Position numbers and translations under genes: made by a program. A model generated the notes under the pieces. It worked only from the letters and a program-made list of their open reading frames with translations, was not told the DNA's origin and searched no databases. Shown here in pieces: positions 24,761 to 37,414 of a DNA stretch of 64,000 bases. The stretch is from Delphinapterus leucas. Its lineage: Eukaryota; Chordata; Mammalia; Artiodactyla; Monodontidae. The stretch covers positions 4,190,869 to 4,254,868 of the forward strand of contig NW_022098031.1 of the NCBI RefSeq assembly GCF_002288925.2. Reading direction: 5' to 3'. Each line of letters begins with the position of its first letter. The first letter of the stretch is position 1.

Positions 24761-25189
24761 TTAGGTAGATCAACTATATCAATGCTGCTGAAAAGTCAAC
24801 AAGGATGAGGACCACAAGTTAACCACTGGATACAGCAATATAGATTTCGTGTTGCTTTGCCAAGGTAGAAGCACATGCCAGACTAGAACTGATTAAAGAA
24901 AAGATGGAAGGAAAGAAACTGGGAACAGCAAGTACAGGCAAATCTCTTGAGGAGTTTTGATACAAAGAGCAAAGAAATAGGGCAGTAGGCAGAAGAGAAG
25001 TGGAATCGAGGAAAACATGGTGTGGGTTTTGAGATTTGTTTTTCAGGATGGGAGAAATGACTGATAGTAGAAATGATCTGGTAGAGTCAAAAATTGATGA
25101 GGTAGAAGTGTGAGTAGAGAACTGCTGGAGAGATGCCTTCAGTGGGCATGAGAGGACAGAAATTAAGCATAACCAAACATATACAGTAT

Positions 25190-25394
25190 TTTTATGCTAA
25201 AAAACACAGAACACTGATGAAAGAAATCAAAGAAGATCTAAATAAATAGACAGACATATCATATTTATGGATTAGAAGACTAAAAATGGTTAAGATGTCA
25301 ATTCTCCCCACACTGACAGATGAGTTTAATGCCATTCCTATCAAAATCCCAGAGAGACTTTTTGTGTATATAGACAAGGTTATTCTAAAATACA
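25190..25394 (+). mobile_element. Outer old L1, left part
   Basis: Reads as L1 ORF2 thumb-region sequence (VKMSILPTLTDEFNAIPIKI, then FVYIDKVILKYI) and stops where the next phrase should be 'tggaaaggcaaaag'. The logical continuation is found 12 kb to the right, at about 37415, so this is the left part of an L1 split by later insertions. Confidence 0.75.
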
Positions 25395-26666
25395 TAATGA
25401 TCAAGGGATCAATCCAAGAAGATATAACAATTATAAGTATTTATGCACCCAACACAGGAGCACCTCAATACATAAGGCAAATGCTAACAACCATAAAAGG
25501 GGAAATTGACATTAACACAATAATAGTGGGGGACTTTAACACCCCACTTACACCAATGGACAGATCATCCAAACAGAAAATAAATGAAGAAACACAAGAT
25601 TTAAATGACACAATGGACCAGATAGATTTAATTGATATTTATAGGACATTCCACCTGAAAGTAGCAGAATACACTTCCTTCTCAAGTCCACACAGAACAC
25701 TCTCCAGGATAGATCACATCTTGGGTCACAAATCAAGCCTTGGAAAATTCAAGAAGACTGAAATCATATCAAGTGTCTTTTCTGAGATTATAATCGCTAT
25801 GAGATTAGAAATCAATTACAGGGGGAAAAAACTGTAAAAAACACAAATACATGGAGGCTAAACAGGGTGCTACTAAATAATCAAGAGATCACTGAAGAAA
25901 TCAAAAAATACACAGAAAAATGACAAAAATACAAATGACCCCACAACCTATGGGATGCAGCAGAAGCAGTTTTAAGAGGGAAGTTTATAGCAATTCGATA
26001 CCACCTCAAGAAACAAGAAAAATCTCAAATTAACAATCTAATCTTACACCTAAAGCAAACAGAGAAAGAAGAACAAAGAAAACCCAAAGTCAGTAGTAGG
26101 AAAGAAATCATAAAGATCAGAGCAGAAATAAATGAAATAGAAACGAAGAAAACAATAGCAAAGATCAATAAAAGTAAAAGTTGGTTCTTTGAGAAGGTAA
26201 ACAAAATTGATAAACCCTTAGCCAGAATTAACAAGAAAAAAACGGAGAGAACGCAAATCAGTAAAATTAGAAATGAAAAAGGAGAGATCACAACTGACAC
26301 CACAGAAATACAACAGATTATAAGAGACTACTACAAGCAACTATATGCCAATAAAATGGACAACCTCGAAGAAATGTGCAAATTCTTGGAAAGGTACAAT
26401 TTTCCAAGAATTAGAATATATACACAGACCTGTCACAAGGAATGAAATTGAAACTGTAATTAAAAATCTTCCAACAAACAAAAGTCCAGGACCAGATGGC
26501 TTCACAGGCAAATTCTATCAAACATTTAGAGAAGAGCTAACACTATCCTCCTCAAACTCTTCCAAAAAATTACAGAGGGAGAAACACTCCCGAATTCGTT
26601 CTACGAGGCCACCATCACCCTGATACCAAAACCAGACAAAGATATCACAAAAAAAGAAAATTACAG
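25395..26666 (+). mobile_element. Middle L1, left part (ORF2 endonuclease to early RT)
   Basis: 5'-truncated L1 ORF2 starting in the endonuclease domain ([29 protein letters not shown]) and running to the block before the reverse transcriptase ([20 protein letters not shown]). The endonuclease SDHN motif is lost: the frame reads FSEIIIAMRLEI instead. It aligns with 29480-30780 of the full-length L1 and is interrupted at 26666. Confidence 0.85.
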
Positions 26667-28256
26667 GGGACGGGCGGGGGCTGGGAGCTGAGGCTCGGGC
26701 TTTGGAGTTTAGATCCCAGGGAGAGGACTGGGGTTGGCCGCGTAAACACAGCCTTAAGGGGTTAGTGCACCGGGAGGGAGTTGGGAAACATCTGGAGATG
26801 CCGAAGAGACAAGAGACTTTTTCTTGCCGCTTTGTTTCCTAGTGAGAGAGGAGAGGGGATTAAGAGCGCTGCTTAAAGGAGCTCCAGAGACGGGCTCGAG
26901 CCGCGGCTAGATAGCGCTGACCCTAGAGACGGGCATGAGACGCTAAGGCTGCTGCTGCCGCCACCAAGAAGCCTGTGTGCGAGCACAGGTCACTATCCCC
27001 ACCTCCCCTCCCCGGAGCCTGTGCAGCCCGCCACTGCCAGGGTCCCGTGATCCAGGGACAACTTCCCCGGGAGAATGCACGGCGCACCTCAGGCTGGTGC
27101 AACGTCACACTGGCTTCTGCCGCCGCAGGCTCGCCCCGCATTCCGTGCCCGTCCCTCCCCCCGGCCTGAGTGAGCCAGAGCCCCCGAATCAGCGGCTCCT
27201 TTAACCCTGTCCTGTCTGAGTGAAGAACAGACACCCTCCTGCGACCTACACACAGAGGCGGGGCCAAATCCAAAGCTGAACCCCGGGAGCTGTGCGAACA
27301 AAGAAGAGAAAGGGAAATTTCTCCCAGCAGCCTCATGACCAGCGGATTAAAGCTCGACAATCAACTTGAGGTACCCTGCATCTGTGGAATACCTGAATAG
27401 ACAACAAATCATCCCAAATTGAGGAGGTGGACTTTGGTAGCAAAATAGATTATTTTTTCCCCTTTTCCTCTTTTTGTGAGCGTGTATGTGTATGCTTCTG
27501 TGTGAGATTTTGTCTGTAGAGCTTTGCTTTCACCATTTGTCCTAGGGTTCTGTACGTCCGTTTTTTTTGTTTGTTTTTTAACTTTTAAAAATTTTTTTCT
27601 TAATAATTATTTTTTATTTTAATAACTTTATTTTATTTTTATCCTTTTTCTTTCTTTCCTTTTTTCCTTCTTCCTTCCTTCCTTTCCTTCCCTCCCTCCC
27701 TACCTGCCTACCCCCGCCCCTCTCTTTCTTTCTTTATATTTTTTCTCCCTTTTATTCTGAGCCGTGTGGAGGACAGTCTCCTGGTCCTCCAGCCAGGCGT
27801 CAGGGCTGTGCCACTAACGGGAGAGCCAACTTCAGGACACTGGTCCACAAGAGACACCCCAGCTCCACGTAATATCAAATGGCAAAAATCTCCCAGAGAT
27901 CTCCATCTCAACACCAAGACCCAGCTTCACTCAATGACCAGCAAGCTACAGTGCTAGATACCCTATGCCAAACAACTAGCAAGACAGGTACACAGCCCCA
28001 TCCATTAGCAGAGAGGCTACCTAAACCATAATAAGGCCACAGACACCCCAAAACACACCACCAGACGTACACCTGCCCACCAGAAAGACAAGATCCAGCC
28101 TCATTCACCAGAACACAGGCACTAGTCCCCTCCACCAGGAAGCCTACACAACCCACTGAACCAACCTTAGCCACTGGGGACAGACACCAAAAACAACCGG
28201 AACTACAAACCTGCAGTCTGTGAAAAAGAGACCCCAAACACAGTAAGATAAGCAAA
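26667..28256 (+). promoter_or_regulatory. L1 5' UTR with internal promoter region
   Basis: About 1.6 kb before ORF1. The first 700 bp are GC- and CpG-rich, as for L1 internal promoters; a long T/C-rich tract at 27580-27760 follows, then A-rich sequence leading to ORF1. Open minus-strand frames in the GC-rich part are composition effects. Confidence 0.8.
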
Positions 28257-29210
28257 ATGAAAAGACAGAAAAACACACAGCAGATGAAGGAGCAAGTTAA
28301 AACCCACCAGACCTAACAAATGAAGAGGAAACAGACAGTCTACCTGAAAGAGAATTCAGAATAATGATAGTAAAGATGATCCAAAATCTTGGAAATAGAA
28401 TAGAGAAAATGCAAGAAACATTTAACAGGACCTAGAAAAACTAAAGAGGAAAGAAGCAATGATGAACAACACAATAAATGAAATTTAAAATACTCTAGAA
28501 GGGATCAATAGCAGAATAACTGAGGCAGAAGAACGAATAAGTGACCTGGAAGATAAAATAGTGGAAATAATTACTGAACAGCAGAATAAAGAAAAAAGAA
28601 TGAAAAGAAGTAAGGACAGTCTCAGAGACCTCTGGGACAACATTAAACGCACCAACATTCGAATTATAGGGGTCCCAGAAGAAGAGAAAAAGAAAGGGAC
28701 TGAGAAAATATTTGAAGAGATTATAGATGAAAACTTCCCTAATATGGGAAAGGAAATAGGTAATAAAGTCCAGGAAGCATAAGAGTCCCATATGGGATAA
28801 ATCCAAGGAGAAACATGCCAAGACACATATTAATCAAACTATCAAAAATTAAATACAAAGAAAACATATTAAAAGCAGCAAGGGAAAAACAACAAATAAC
28901 ACACAAGGGAATCCCCATAAGGCTAACAGCTGATCTTTCAGCAGAAACACTGCAAGCCAGAAGGCAGTGTCAGGACATATTTAAAGTGATGAAGGAGAAA
29001 AACCTACAACCAAGATTACTCTACCCAGCAGGGATCTCATTCAGATTTGATGGAGAAATTAAAACCTTTACAAACAAGGAAAAGCTGGGAGTTCAGCACC
29101 ACCAAACCAGCTTTACAATAAATGCTAAAGGAACTTCTCTAGGCAAGAAACACAAGAGAAGGAAAAGACCTACAATAACAAACCCCAAACAATTAAGAAA
29201 ATGGGAATAG
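28257..29210 (+). pseudogene. L1 ORF1 (RNA-binding chaperone), broken
   Basis: ORF1p normally trimerises through a coiled coil and coats L1 RNA in the cytoplasm. The start ATG at 28257 reads MKRQKNTQQMKEQ, then one base is missing and the frame is lost. The coiled coil and RRM survive in pieces (NIKRTNIRIIGVPEEEKKK at about 28643) and the C-terminal domain in another frame (ILKAAREKQQITHKG from about 28869 to the stop at 29210). Internal stops occur, for example at about 28433 and 28780. Length is close to the usual roughly 320 codons. Confidence 0.85.
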
Positions 29211-32200
29211 GAACATACATATCGATAATTACCTTAAATGTAAATGGATTAAATGCTCCCCCCAAAAGACACAGACTGGCTGAATGTATACAAAAATAAG
29301 ACCCATATATATGCTGTCTACAAGAGACCCACTTCAGACCTAGGGACACATACAGACTGAAAGTGAGGGGATGGAAAAAGATATTTCATGCAAATGAAAA
29401 TCAAAAGAAAGCTGGAGTAGCAATTCTCATATCAGACAAAATAGACTTTAAAATAGAGACGATACAAAGAAGGACACTACATAATGATCAAGAGATTGAT
29501 CCAAGAAGAAGATATAACAATTGTAAATATTTATGCACCCAACACAGGAGCACCTCAATACATAAGGCATATGCTAACAGCCATAAAAGGGGAAATCGAC
29601 AGTAACACGATCATAGTAGGGGACTTTAACACCTCACTTTCACCAATGGACAAATCATCCAAAATGAAAATAAATAAGGAAACACAAGCTTTAAATAATA
29701 CATTAAACAAGATAAACTTAATTGATATTTATAGGATATTCCATCCAAAAACAACAGAATACACATTTTTCTCAAGTGCTCATGGAACATTCTCCAGGAT
29801 AGATCATATCTTGGGTCACAAATCTTGCCTCGGTAAATTTAAGAAAATTGAAATTGTATCAAGTATCTTTTCCGACCACAACACTATGAGACTAGATATC
29901 AATTACAGGAAAAGATCTGTAAGAAATGCAAACACATGGCTAAACAATACACTACTTAATAATGAAGTGATCACTGAAGAAATCAAAGAGGAAACCAAAA
30001 AATACCTAGAAACAAATAACAAAGGAGACACAACGACCCAAAACCTATGGGATGCAGCAAAAGCAGTTCTAAGAGGGAAGTTTATAGCAATACAATCCTA
30101 CCTGAAGAAACAAGAAACATCTCAAATAAACAATCTAACGTTGCACCGAAAGCAATTAGAGAAAGAAAAACAAAAAAACCCAAAAGTTAGCAGAAGGAAA
30201 CAAATCATACAGATCAGAACAGAAATAAGTGAAAAAGAAATGAAGGAAACGATAGCAAAGACCAATAAAACTAAAAGCTGGTTCTTTGAGAAGATAAACA
30301 AAATTGATAAACCATTAGCCAGGCTCATCAAGAAAAAAAGGGAGAAGACTCAAATCAATAGAATTAGAAATGAAAAAGGAGAAGTAACAACTGACACTGC
30401 AGAAATACAAAGGATCACGAGAGATTACTACAAGCAACCCTATGCCAATAAAATGGACAACCTGGAAGAAATCAACAAATTCTTAGAAATGCACAACCTG
30501 CCAAGACTGAACCAGGAAGAAATAGAAAATATGAACAGACCAATCACAAGCACTGAAAATGAAACTGTGATTAAAAATGTTCCAACAAACAAAAACCCAG
30601 GACCAGATGGCTTCACAGGCGAATTCTATCAAACACTTACAGAAGAGCTAACACCTATCCTTCTCAAACTCTTCCAAAATATAGCAGAGGGAGGAACACT
30701 CCCAAACTCATTCTACGAGGCCACCATCACCCTAATACCAAAACCAGAAAAAGAAGTCACAAAGAAAGAAAACTACAGGCGAATATCACTGATGAATATA
30801 GATGCAAAAATCCTCAACCAAATACTAGCAAACAGAACCCAACAGCACATTAAAAGGATCATACACCATGATCAAGTGGGGTTTATTCCAGGAATGCAAG
30901 GATTCTTCAATATACGCAAATAAATCAAAGTGATACACCATGCTAACAAATTGAAGGAGAAAAACCATATGATCATCTCAACAGATGCAGAGAAAGCTTT
31001 TGACAAAATTCAACACCCATTATGATAAAAACCCTGCAGAAGGTAGGCACAGAGGGAACTTTCCGCAACATAATATAGGCCATATATGACAAACCCACAG
31101 CCAACATCGTCCTCAATGGTGAAAAACTGAAACCATTCCCACTAAGATCAGGAACAAGACAAGGCTGCCCACTCTCACCACTCTTATTCAACACAGTTTT
31201 GGAAGTTTTAGCCACAGCAATCAGAGAAGAAAAAGAAATAAAAGGAATCCAAATCGGAAAAGAAGTAAAACTGTCACTGTGTGCAGATGACATGATACTA
31301 TACATAGAGAATCCTAAAGATGCTACCAGAAAACTACTAGAGCTAATCAATGAATTTGGTAAAGTAGCAGGATACAAAATTAATGCACAGAAATCTCTGG
31401 CATTCTTATACACTAGTGACGAAAAATCTGAAAGACAAATTAAGAAAACACTCCCATTTACCACTGCAACAAGAAGAATAAAATATCTAGGAATAAACCT
31501 ACCTAAGGAGACAAGAGACCAGTATGCAGAAAATTATAAGACACTGATGAAAGAAATTAATGATGATACAAATAGATGGAGAGATATACCATGTTCTTGG
31601 ATTGGAAGAATCAACATTGTGGAAATGACTCTACTACCCAAAGTAATCTACAGATTTAGTGCAATCCCTATCAAACTACCACTGGCATTTTTCACAGAAC
31701 GAGAACAAAAAATTTCACAATTTGTATGGGAACACAAAAGACTCCGAATAGCCAAAGCAATTTTGAGAACGAAAAATGGAGCTGGAGGAATCAGGCTCCC
31801 TGACTTCAGACTCTACTACAAAGCTACAGTAATCAAGACAGTATGGTACTGGCACAAAAACAGATATATAGATCAATGGAACACGACAGAAAGCCCAGAG
31901 ATAAACCCACGCACATATGGTCCCCTTATCTTTGATAAAGGAGGCAGGAATATACAGTGGAAAAAAGACAGCCTCTTCAATAAGTCGACAGGTACATGTA
32001 AAAGTATGAAATTAGAACACTCCCTAACACCGTACATAAAAATAAGCTCAAAATGGATTAAAGACCTAAATGTAAGGCCAGACACTATCAAACTCTTAGA
32101 GGAAAACATAGGCAGAACACTCTATGACGTAAATCACAGCAAGATCCTTTTGGACCCACCTCCTAGAGAAATGGAAATAAAAACAAAAATAAACAAATGG

Positions 32201-32989
32201 GAACTAATGAAAGTTCAAAGCTTTTGCACAGCAAAGGAAACCATAAACAAGACCAAAAGACAACCGTCAGAATGGGAGAAAATATTTGCAAATGAAGCAA
32301 CTGACAAAGGATTAATTTCCAAAATTTACAAGCAGCTCATGCAGCTCAATAACAAAAAAACAAACAACTCAATCCAAAAATGGGCAGAAGACCTAAAGAG
32401 ACATTTCTCCAAAGAAGATATACAGACTGCCAACAAACACATGGAAGAATGCTCAACATCATTAATAATAAGAGCAATGAAAATCAAAACTACAATGAGA
32501 TATCACCTCACACCAGTCAGAATGGCCATCATCAAAAAATCTAGAAACAATAAACGCTGGAGAGGGTGTAGAGAAAAGGGAACACTCTTGCACTGTTGGT
32601 GGGAATGTGAATTGGTACAGCCACTATGGAAAACAGTATGGAGGTTCCTTAAAAAACTACAAATAGGACTACCATATGACCCAGCAATCCCACTACTGGG
32701 CATACACCCTGAGAAAACCATAATTCAAAAAGAGTCATGTACCAAAATGTTCATTGCAGCTCTATTTACAATAGCCCGAAAATGGAAACAACCTAAGTGT
32801 CCATCATCGGATGAATGGATAAAGAAGATGTGGCACATATATACAATGGAATATTACTCAGCCAGAAAAAGAAACGAAACTGAGCTATTTGTAATGAGGT
32901 GGATAGACCTAGAGTCTGTCATACAGAGTGAAGTAAGTCAGAAAGAGAAAGACAAATACCATATGCTAACACATATATATGGAATGTAA
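29200..32989 (+). pseudogene. L1 ORF2 (endonuclease/reverse transcriptase), broken
   Basis: ORF2p nicks target DNA and copies L1 RNA. The N-terminus (YISIITLNVNGLNAP) is followed by stops and a shift near 29480. The endonuclease core is then open ([50 protein letters not shown]), and the frame runs to 30923. A stop (codon after FFNIRK) and a base loss near 31021 interrupt the reverse transcriptase. From 31199 the frame is open to 32989 through the thumb, the Cys-rich end ([14 protein letters not shown]) and [13 protein letters not shown]. The catalytic FADD box reads LCADDM here, with Cys for Phe but both Asp kept. Confidence 0.9.
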
Positions 32990-33363
32990 GAAAAAAAAAT
33001 GTCATGAAGAACCTAGGGGTAAGACAGGAATAAAGACACAGACCTACTAGAGAACGGACTTGAGGATATGGGGAGGGGGAAGGGTGAGCTGTGACAAAGC
33101 GAGAAAGAGGCATGGACATATATACACTACCAAATGTAAGGTAGATAGCTAATTGGAAGCAGCCGCATAGCACAAGGAGATCGCTCTGTGCTTTGTGACC
33201 ACCTGGAGGGGTGGGATAGGGAGGGTGGGAGGGAGGGAGACGCAAGAGGGAAGAGATATGGGAACATATGTATATGTATAACTGATTCACTTTGTTATAA
33301 AGCAGAAACTAACACACCATTGTGAAGCAATTATATCCCAATAAAGATGTTAAAAAAAAAAAA

Positions 33364-34470
33364 AGACCATGAGACAACCCTCAGAATGGGAGAAAATATT
33401 TGCAAATGAAGCAACTGACAAAGGATTAATCTCCAAAATTTACATGCAGCTCATGCAGCTCAATAACAAAAAAACAAACAACCCAATCCAAAAATGGGCT
33501 GAAGACCTAAATAGACATTTCTCCAAAGAAGAAATACAGATTGCCAACAAACACATGAAAGAATGCTCAACATCATTAATCATTAGAGAAATGCAAATCA
33601 AAACTACAACGAGATATCATCTCACACCGGTCAGAATGGCCATCATCAAAAAATCTAGGAACAATAAATGATGGAGAGGGTGTGAAGAAAAGGGAACACT
33701 CTTGCACTGTTGGTGGGAATGTAAATTGATACAGCAACTATGAAGAACAGTATGGAGGTTCCTTAAAAAACTACAAATAGAACTACCATACGACCCAGCA
33801 ATACCACTACTGGGCATATACCCTGAGAAAACCATAATTCAAAAAGAGTCATGTACCAAAATGTTCATTGCAGCTCTATTTACAATAGCCCGAAAATGGA
33901 AACAACCTAAGTGCCCATCATCAGATGAATGGATAAAGAAGATGTGGCACATATATACAATGGAATATTACTCAGCCAGAAAAAGAAAGGAAATTGAGTT
34001 ATTTGTAGTGAGGTGGATGGACCTGGGGTCTGTCATACAGAGTGAAGTAAGTCAGAAAGAGAAAAACAAATACCGTATGCTAATACATACATATGGAATC
34101 TAAGGAAAAAAAAAGGTCATGAAGAACCTAGGGTTAAGACAGGAATAAAGATACAGACCTACTAGAGCATGGACTTGAGGATATGGGGAGGGGGAAGGGC
34201 AAGCTGTGACAAAGCGAGAAAGAGGCATGGACATATATACACTACCAAATGTAAGGTAGATAGCTAGTGGGAAGTAGCCACATAGCACAGGGAGATCAGC
34301 TAGGTGGTTTGCGACCACCTAGAGGGGTGGGACAGGGAGGGTGGGAGGGAGGGAGATGCAAGAGGGAAGAGATACGGGAACATATGTATATGTATAACTG
34401 ATTCACTTTGTTATAAAGCAGAAACTAACACACCATTGTAAAGCAATTATACACCAAAAAAGATATTTAA
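33364..34470 (+). mobile_element. Second L1 3' end joined to the full-length copy
   Basis: Starts abruptly in the ORF2 C-terminal part ([18 protein letters not shown]) right after the poly(A) of the preceding L1, repeats ORF2 C-terminus and 3' UTR (homologous to 32263-33363), and ends in its own A tail at about 34460-34475. It is either a truncated L1 that landed in the first tail or a 3' transduced segment. Confidence 0.85.
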
Positions 34471-36085
34471 AAAAAAAGAAAATTAAAGACTGATATCAAT
34501 GATGAACATAGACCCAAAATTCCTCAACAAAATACTAGCAAACAGAATCCAACAACACATTGAAAAGATTATACACCATGATCAAGTGGGATTTGTCCCA
34601 GGAATGGAAGGATTCTTCAATATACACAAATCAATTAATGTGATATACCACAGTAACAAATTGAAGAATAAAAACCATATGATCATCTCAACAGATGCAG
34701 AAAAAGCTTCTGACAAATTCAACACCCATTTATGATAAAAACTCTCCAGAAAGTGGGCATAGAGGGAACCTACCTCAACATAATAAAGGCCATACATGAC
34801 AAACCCACAGCAAACATCATTCTCAATGGTGAAAAAACTGAAAGCATTTCCTCTAAGATCAGGCACAAGACAAGGATGTCCACTCTCGTCACTCTTATTC
34901 AACATAGTTTGGAAGTCCTAGCCATGGCAATCAGAGAAGAAAAAGAAATAAAAGGAATACAAATTGGAAAAGAAGAAGTAAATCTGTCACTGTTTGCAGA
35001 TGAAATGATACTATACACAGAATATCCTAAAGATGCCACCAGAAAACTACTAGAGCTAATCAATGAATCTGGTAAAGTTACAGGATACATTCTCTTGCAT
35101 TCCTATACACTAAAAACGAAAGATCAGAAAGAGAAATTAGGGAAACAATCCCCTTTACCACTGCAACAAAAAGAGTAAAATACCTAGAATAAGCCTACCT
35201 AAGGAGGCAAAAGACCTGTACTCCGAAAACTATAAAACACTGATGAAAGAAGTCAAAGATGACACAACGAGATGGAGAGATATACCATGTTCTTGGATTG
35301 GAAGAATCAATACTGTGAAAATGACTATACTATCCTAAGCAATCTACAGAGTCAATGCAATCCCTATCAAATTGACAATTGCATTCTTCACAGAAGGAGA
35401 ACAAAAAATTTTACAATTTGTATGGAAACACAAAGGACCCTGAATAGCCAAAGCAATCTTGAGAAAGAAAAACGGAGCTGGAGGAATCAAGCTCCCTGAC
35501 TTCAAACTATATTACAAAGCTACAATAATCAAGACAGTATGGTACTGGCACAACAACAGCAATATAGATCAATGGTACAGGATAGAAAGCCCAGAGGTAA
35601 ACCCATGTACATATGGTCACCTAATTTATGGCAAAGGAGGCAAGAACATAAAATGGAGAAAAGACAGCCTCTTCAATAAGTGGTGCTGGGAACACTAGAC
35701 AGCTACATGTAAAAGAATGAAATTAGAACACTCCCTAACACCATACACAAAAATAAACTCAAAATGGATTAAAGACCTAAATGTAAGAACGGATACTATA
35801 AAACTCTTAGAGGAAAAACACTCTTTGACATAGACCACATCAAGATCTTTTTTGACCCACCTCCTACAGTAATGAAAATAAAAACAAAAATAAACAAATG
35901 AGACCCAATGAAACTTAAAAGCTTTTGCACAGCAAAGGAAACCATAAACAAGATGAAAAGACAACCCTCAGAATGGGAGAAAATATTTGCAAACGAAGCA
36001 ACGGACAAAGGATTAATCTCCAAAATATACAAACAGCTCATGGAGCTCAATGTCAGAAAAAACAACCCAATCAAAAAATGGGCAG
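34471..36085 (+). mobile_element. Middle L1, central part (RT domain)
   Basis: Continues exactly where 26666 left off: the homologous full-length phrase 'gaaaactacaggcgaatatc' is split, and here reads 'gaaaattaaagactgatatc' followed by 'aatgatgaacatagacccaa'. It contains the reverse transcriptase with [11 protein letters not shown], in which the second catalytic Asp is Glu. Multiple frameshifts and stops. Ends at the SINE. Confidence 0.88.
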
Positions 36086-36441
36086 GGCTTCCCTGGTGGC
36101 ACAGTGGTTAAGAATCTGCCTGCCAATGCAGGGGACACAGGTTCAAGCCCTGGTCTGGGAAGATCGCACATGCTGCAGAGCAACTAAGCCCATGCACCAC
36201 AACTACTGAGCCTGCACTGTAGAGCCTGCAAGCCACAACTACTGAGCCTGTGTGCCACAACTAGTGAAGCCTGTGCGCCTAGAGCCCGAGCTCCACAAGA
36301 GAAGCCACCGCAATGAGAAGCCCACACACTGCAACAAAGAGTAGCCCCCACTCACAATAACTAGAGAAAGCCCGTGCACAGCAACAAAGATGCAATGCAG
36401 CCAAAAATAAATTAATAAAATAAATAAATTTATTTTAAAAC
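36086..36441 (+). mobile_element. Older, longer CHR-type SINE
   Basis: 356-bp relative of the other SINEs. It begins GGCTTCCCTGGTGGCACAGT, has a clean tRNA B-box (GGTTCAAGCCC) and a longer body with CCACAACTACTGAGCCTG repeated, ending in an A/T-rich tail. Imperfect duplication AAAATGGGCAG / AAAATGGGTGG at 36075-36085 and 36442-36452, inside the middle L1. Confidence 0.9.
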
Positions 36442-37414
36442 AAAATGGGTGGAAGACCTAAACAGACATCTCTCCAAGGAGGACAGACAAATGGCCAAGG
36501 GGCATATAAATGGATGCTCAACATCACTAATTATTACAGAAATGGAAATCAAAACTACCATGAGGTATCACCTCACACCAGTCAGAAGGGCCATCATCAA
36601 AAGATCTACAAACAATAAATGCTGGTGAGGATGTGAAGAAAAGAGAACCCTCTTGTACTGTTGACGGGAATGTAAATTGATATAGCCACTATGGAGAACA
36701 GTATGGAGGTTCCTTAAAAAACTAAAAAGAGAACTACCATGTGACCCAGCAATCCCACTCCTGGGCATATACCCTGAGAAAACCATAACTCAAAAGGATA
36801 TATGTACCCCAATGTTCATTGCAGCACTATTTACAATAGCCAGGACATGAAAACAACCTAAATATCCAATGACAGATGAATGGATAAAGAAGATGTGGTA
36901 CATATATACAATGGAATATTACTCAGCCATAAAAAGAAATGAAATTGGGTCATTTGTAGAGATGTGGATGGACCTAGAGTTTGTCATACAGAGTGAAGTA
37001 AGCCAGAAAGAGAAAAACAAGTATCATATATTAACAAATATATGTGGACTCTAGAAAAATGGTACAGATGAACCTATTTGCAGGGCAGGAATAGAACACA
37101 GAGGTAGAGAACGGACATGTGGACACGGGGAGGAAAGGGAGTGTGGGACGAATTGGGAGATTAGGACTGCATATATACACTACCATGTGTAAAATAGATA
37201 GCTAGTGGGAACATGCTATAAAGCACAGGAAGCTCAGCTCGGTGTTCTCTGACGACCTAGATGGGTGGGGTGGGGGGTGGGAGGTCCAAGAGGGAGGGGA
37301 TATAGGTATACATACAGCTGATTCACTTTATTGTACAGCAAAAACTAACACAACGTTGTAAAGCAGTTATACTCCAATAAAAATATTATTTTAAATAAAC
37401 ACTAAAAATAAATA
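36442..37414 (+). mobile_element. Middle L1, right part and 3' end
   Basis: Resumes the ORF2 C-terminus ([17 protein letters not shown], broken), then [14 protein letters not shown], then the 3' UTR and the 'gttatactccaataaaaata' end with a degenerate A-rich tail. Confidence 0.88.

Larger units (their letters stand above)
26667..33363 (+). mobile_element. Full-length cetacean L1 (about 6.7 kb)
   Basis: Complete L1 layout: CpG-rich 5' UTR (26667-28256), ORF1 (28257-29210), ORF2 (about 29200-32989), 3' UTR and poly(A) (33352-33364) after AATAAA at 33340-33345. A near-identical sequence at the two borders of the larger insertion (26649-26666 and 34466-34488, AAGAAAATTAMAG) suggests it and the next fragment went in together or were inserted one into the other. 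Both ORFs carry stops or frameshifts, so it is retrotransposition-dead now. Antisense to ZDHHC17. Confidence 0.9.

Noticed and set aside
26923..27360. 145-codon minus-strand frame
   Set aside because: Lies in the CpG-rich L1 5' UTR; chance frame.
27908..28276. 122-codon hydrophobic minus-strand frame
   Set aside because: Antisense shadow of the L1 5' UTR; the Leu/Cys/Val/Trp content reflects reading A/C-rich L1 sequence backwards.
36086..36180. tRNA gene suggested by the B-box GGTTCAAGCCC
   Set aside because: It is the tRNA-derived head of a SINE; no complete cloverleaf or anticodon arm can be folded by eye.
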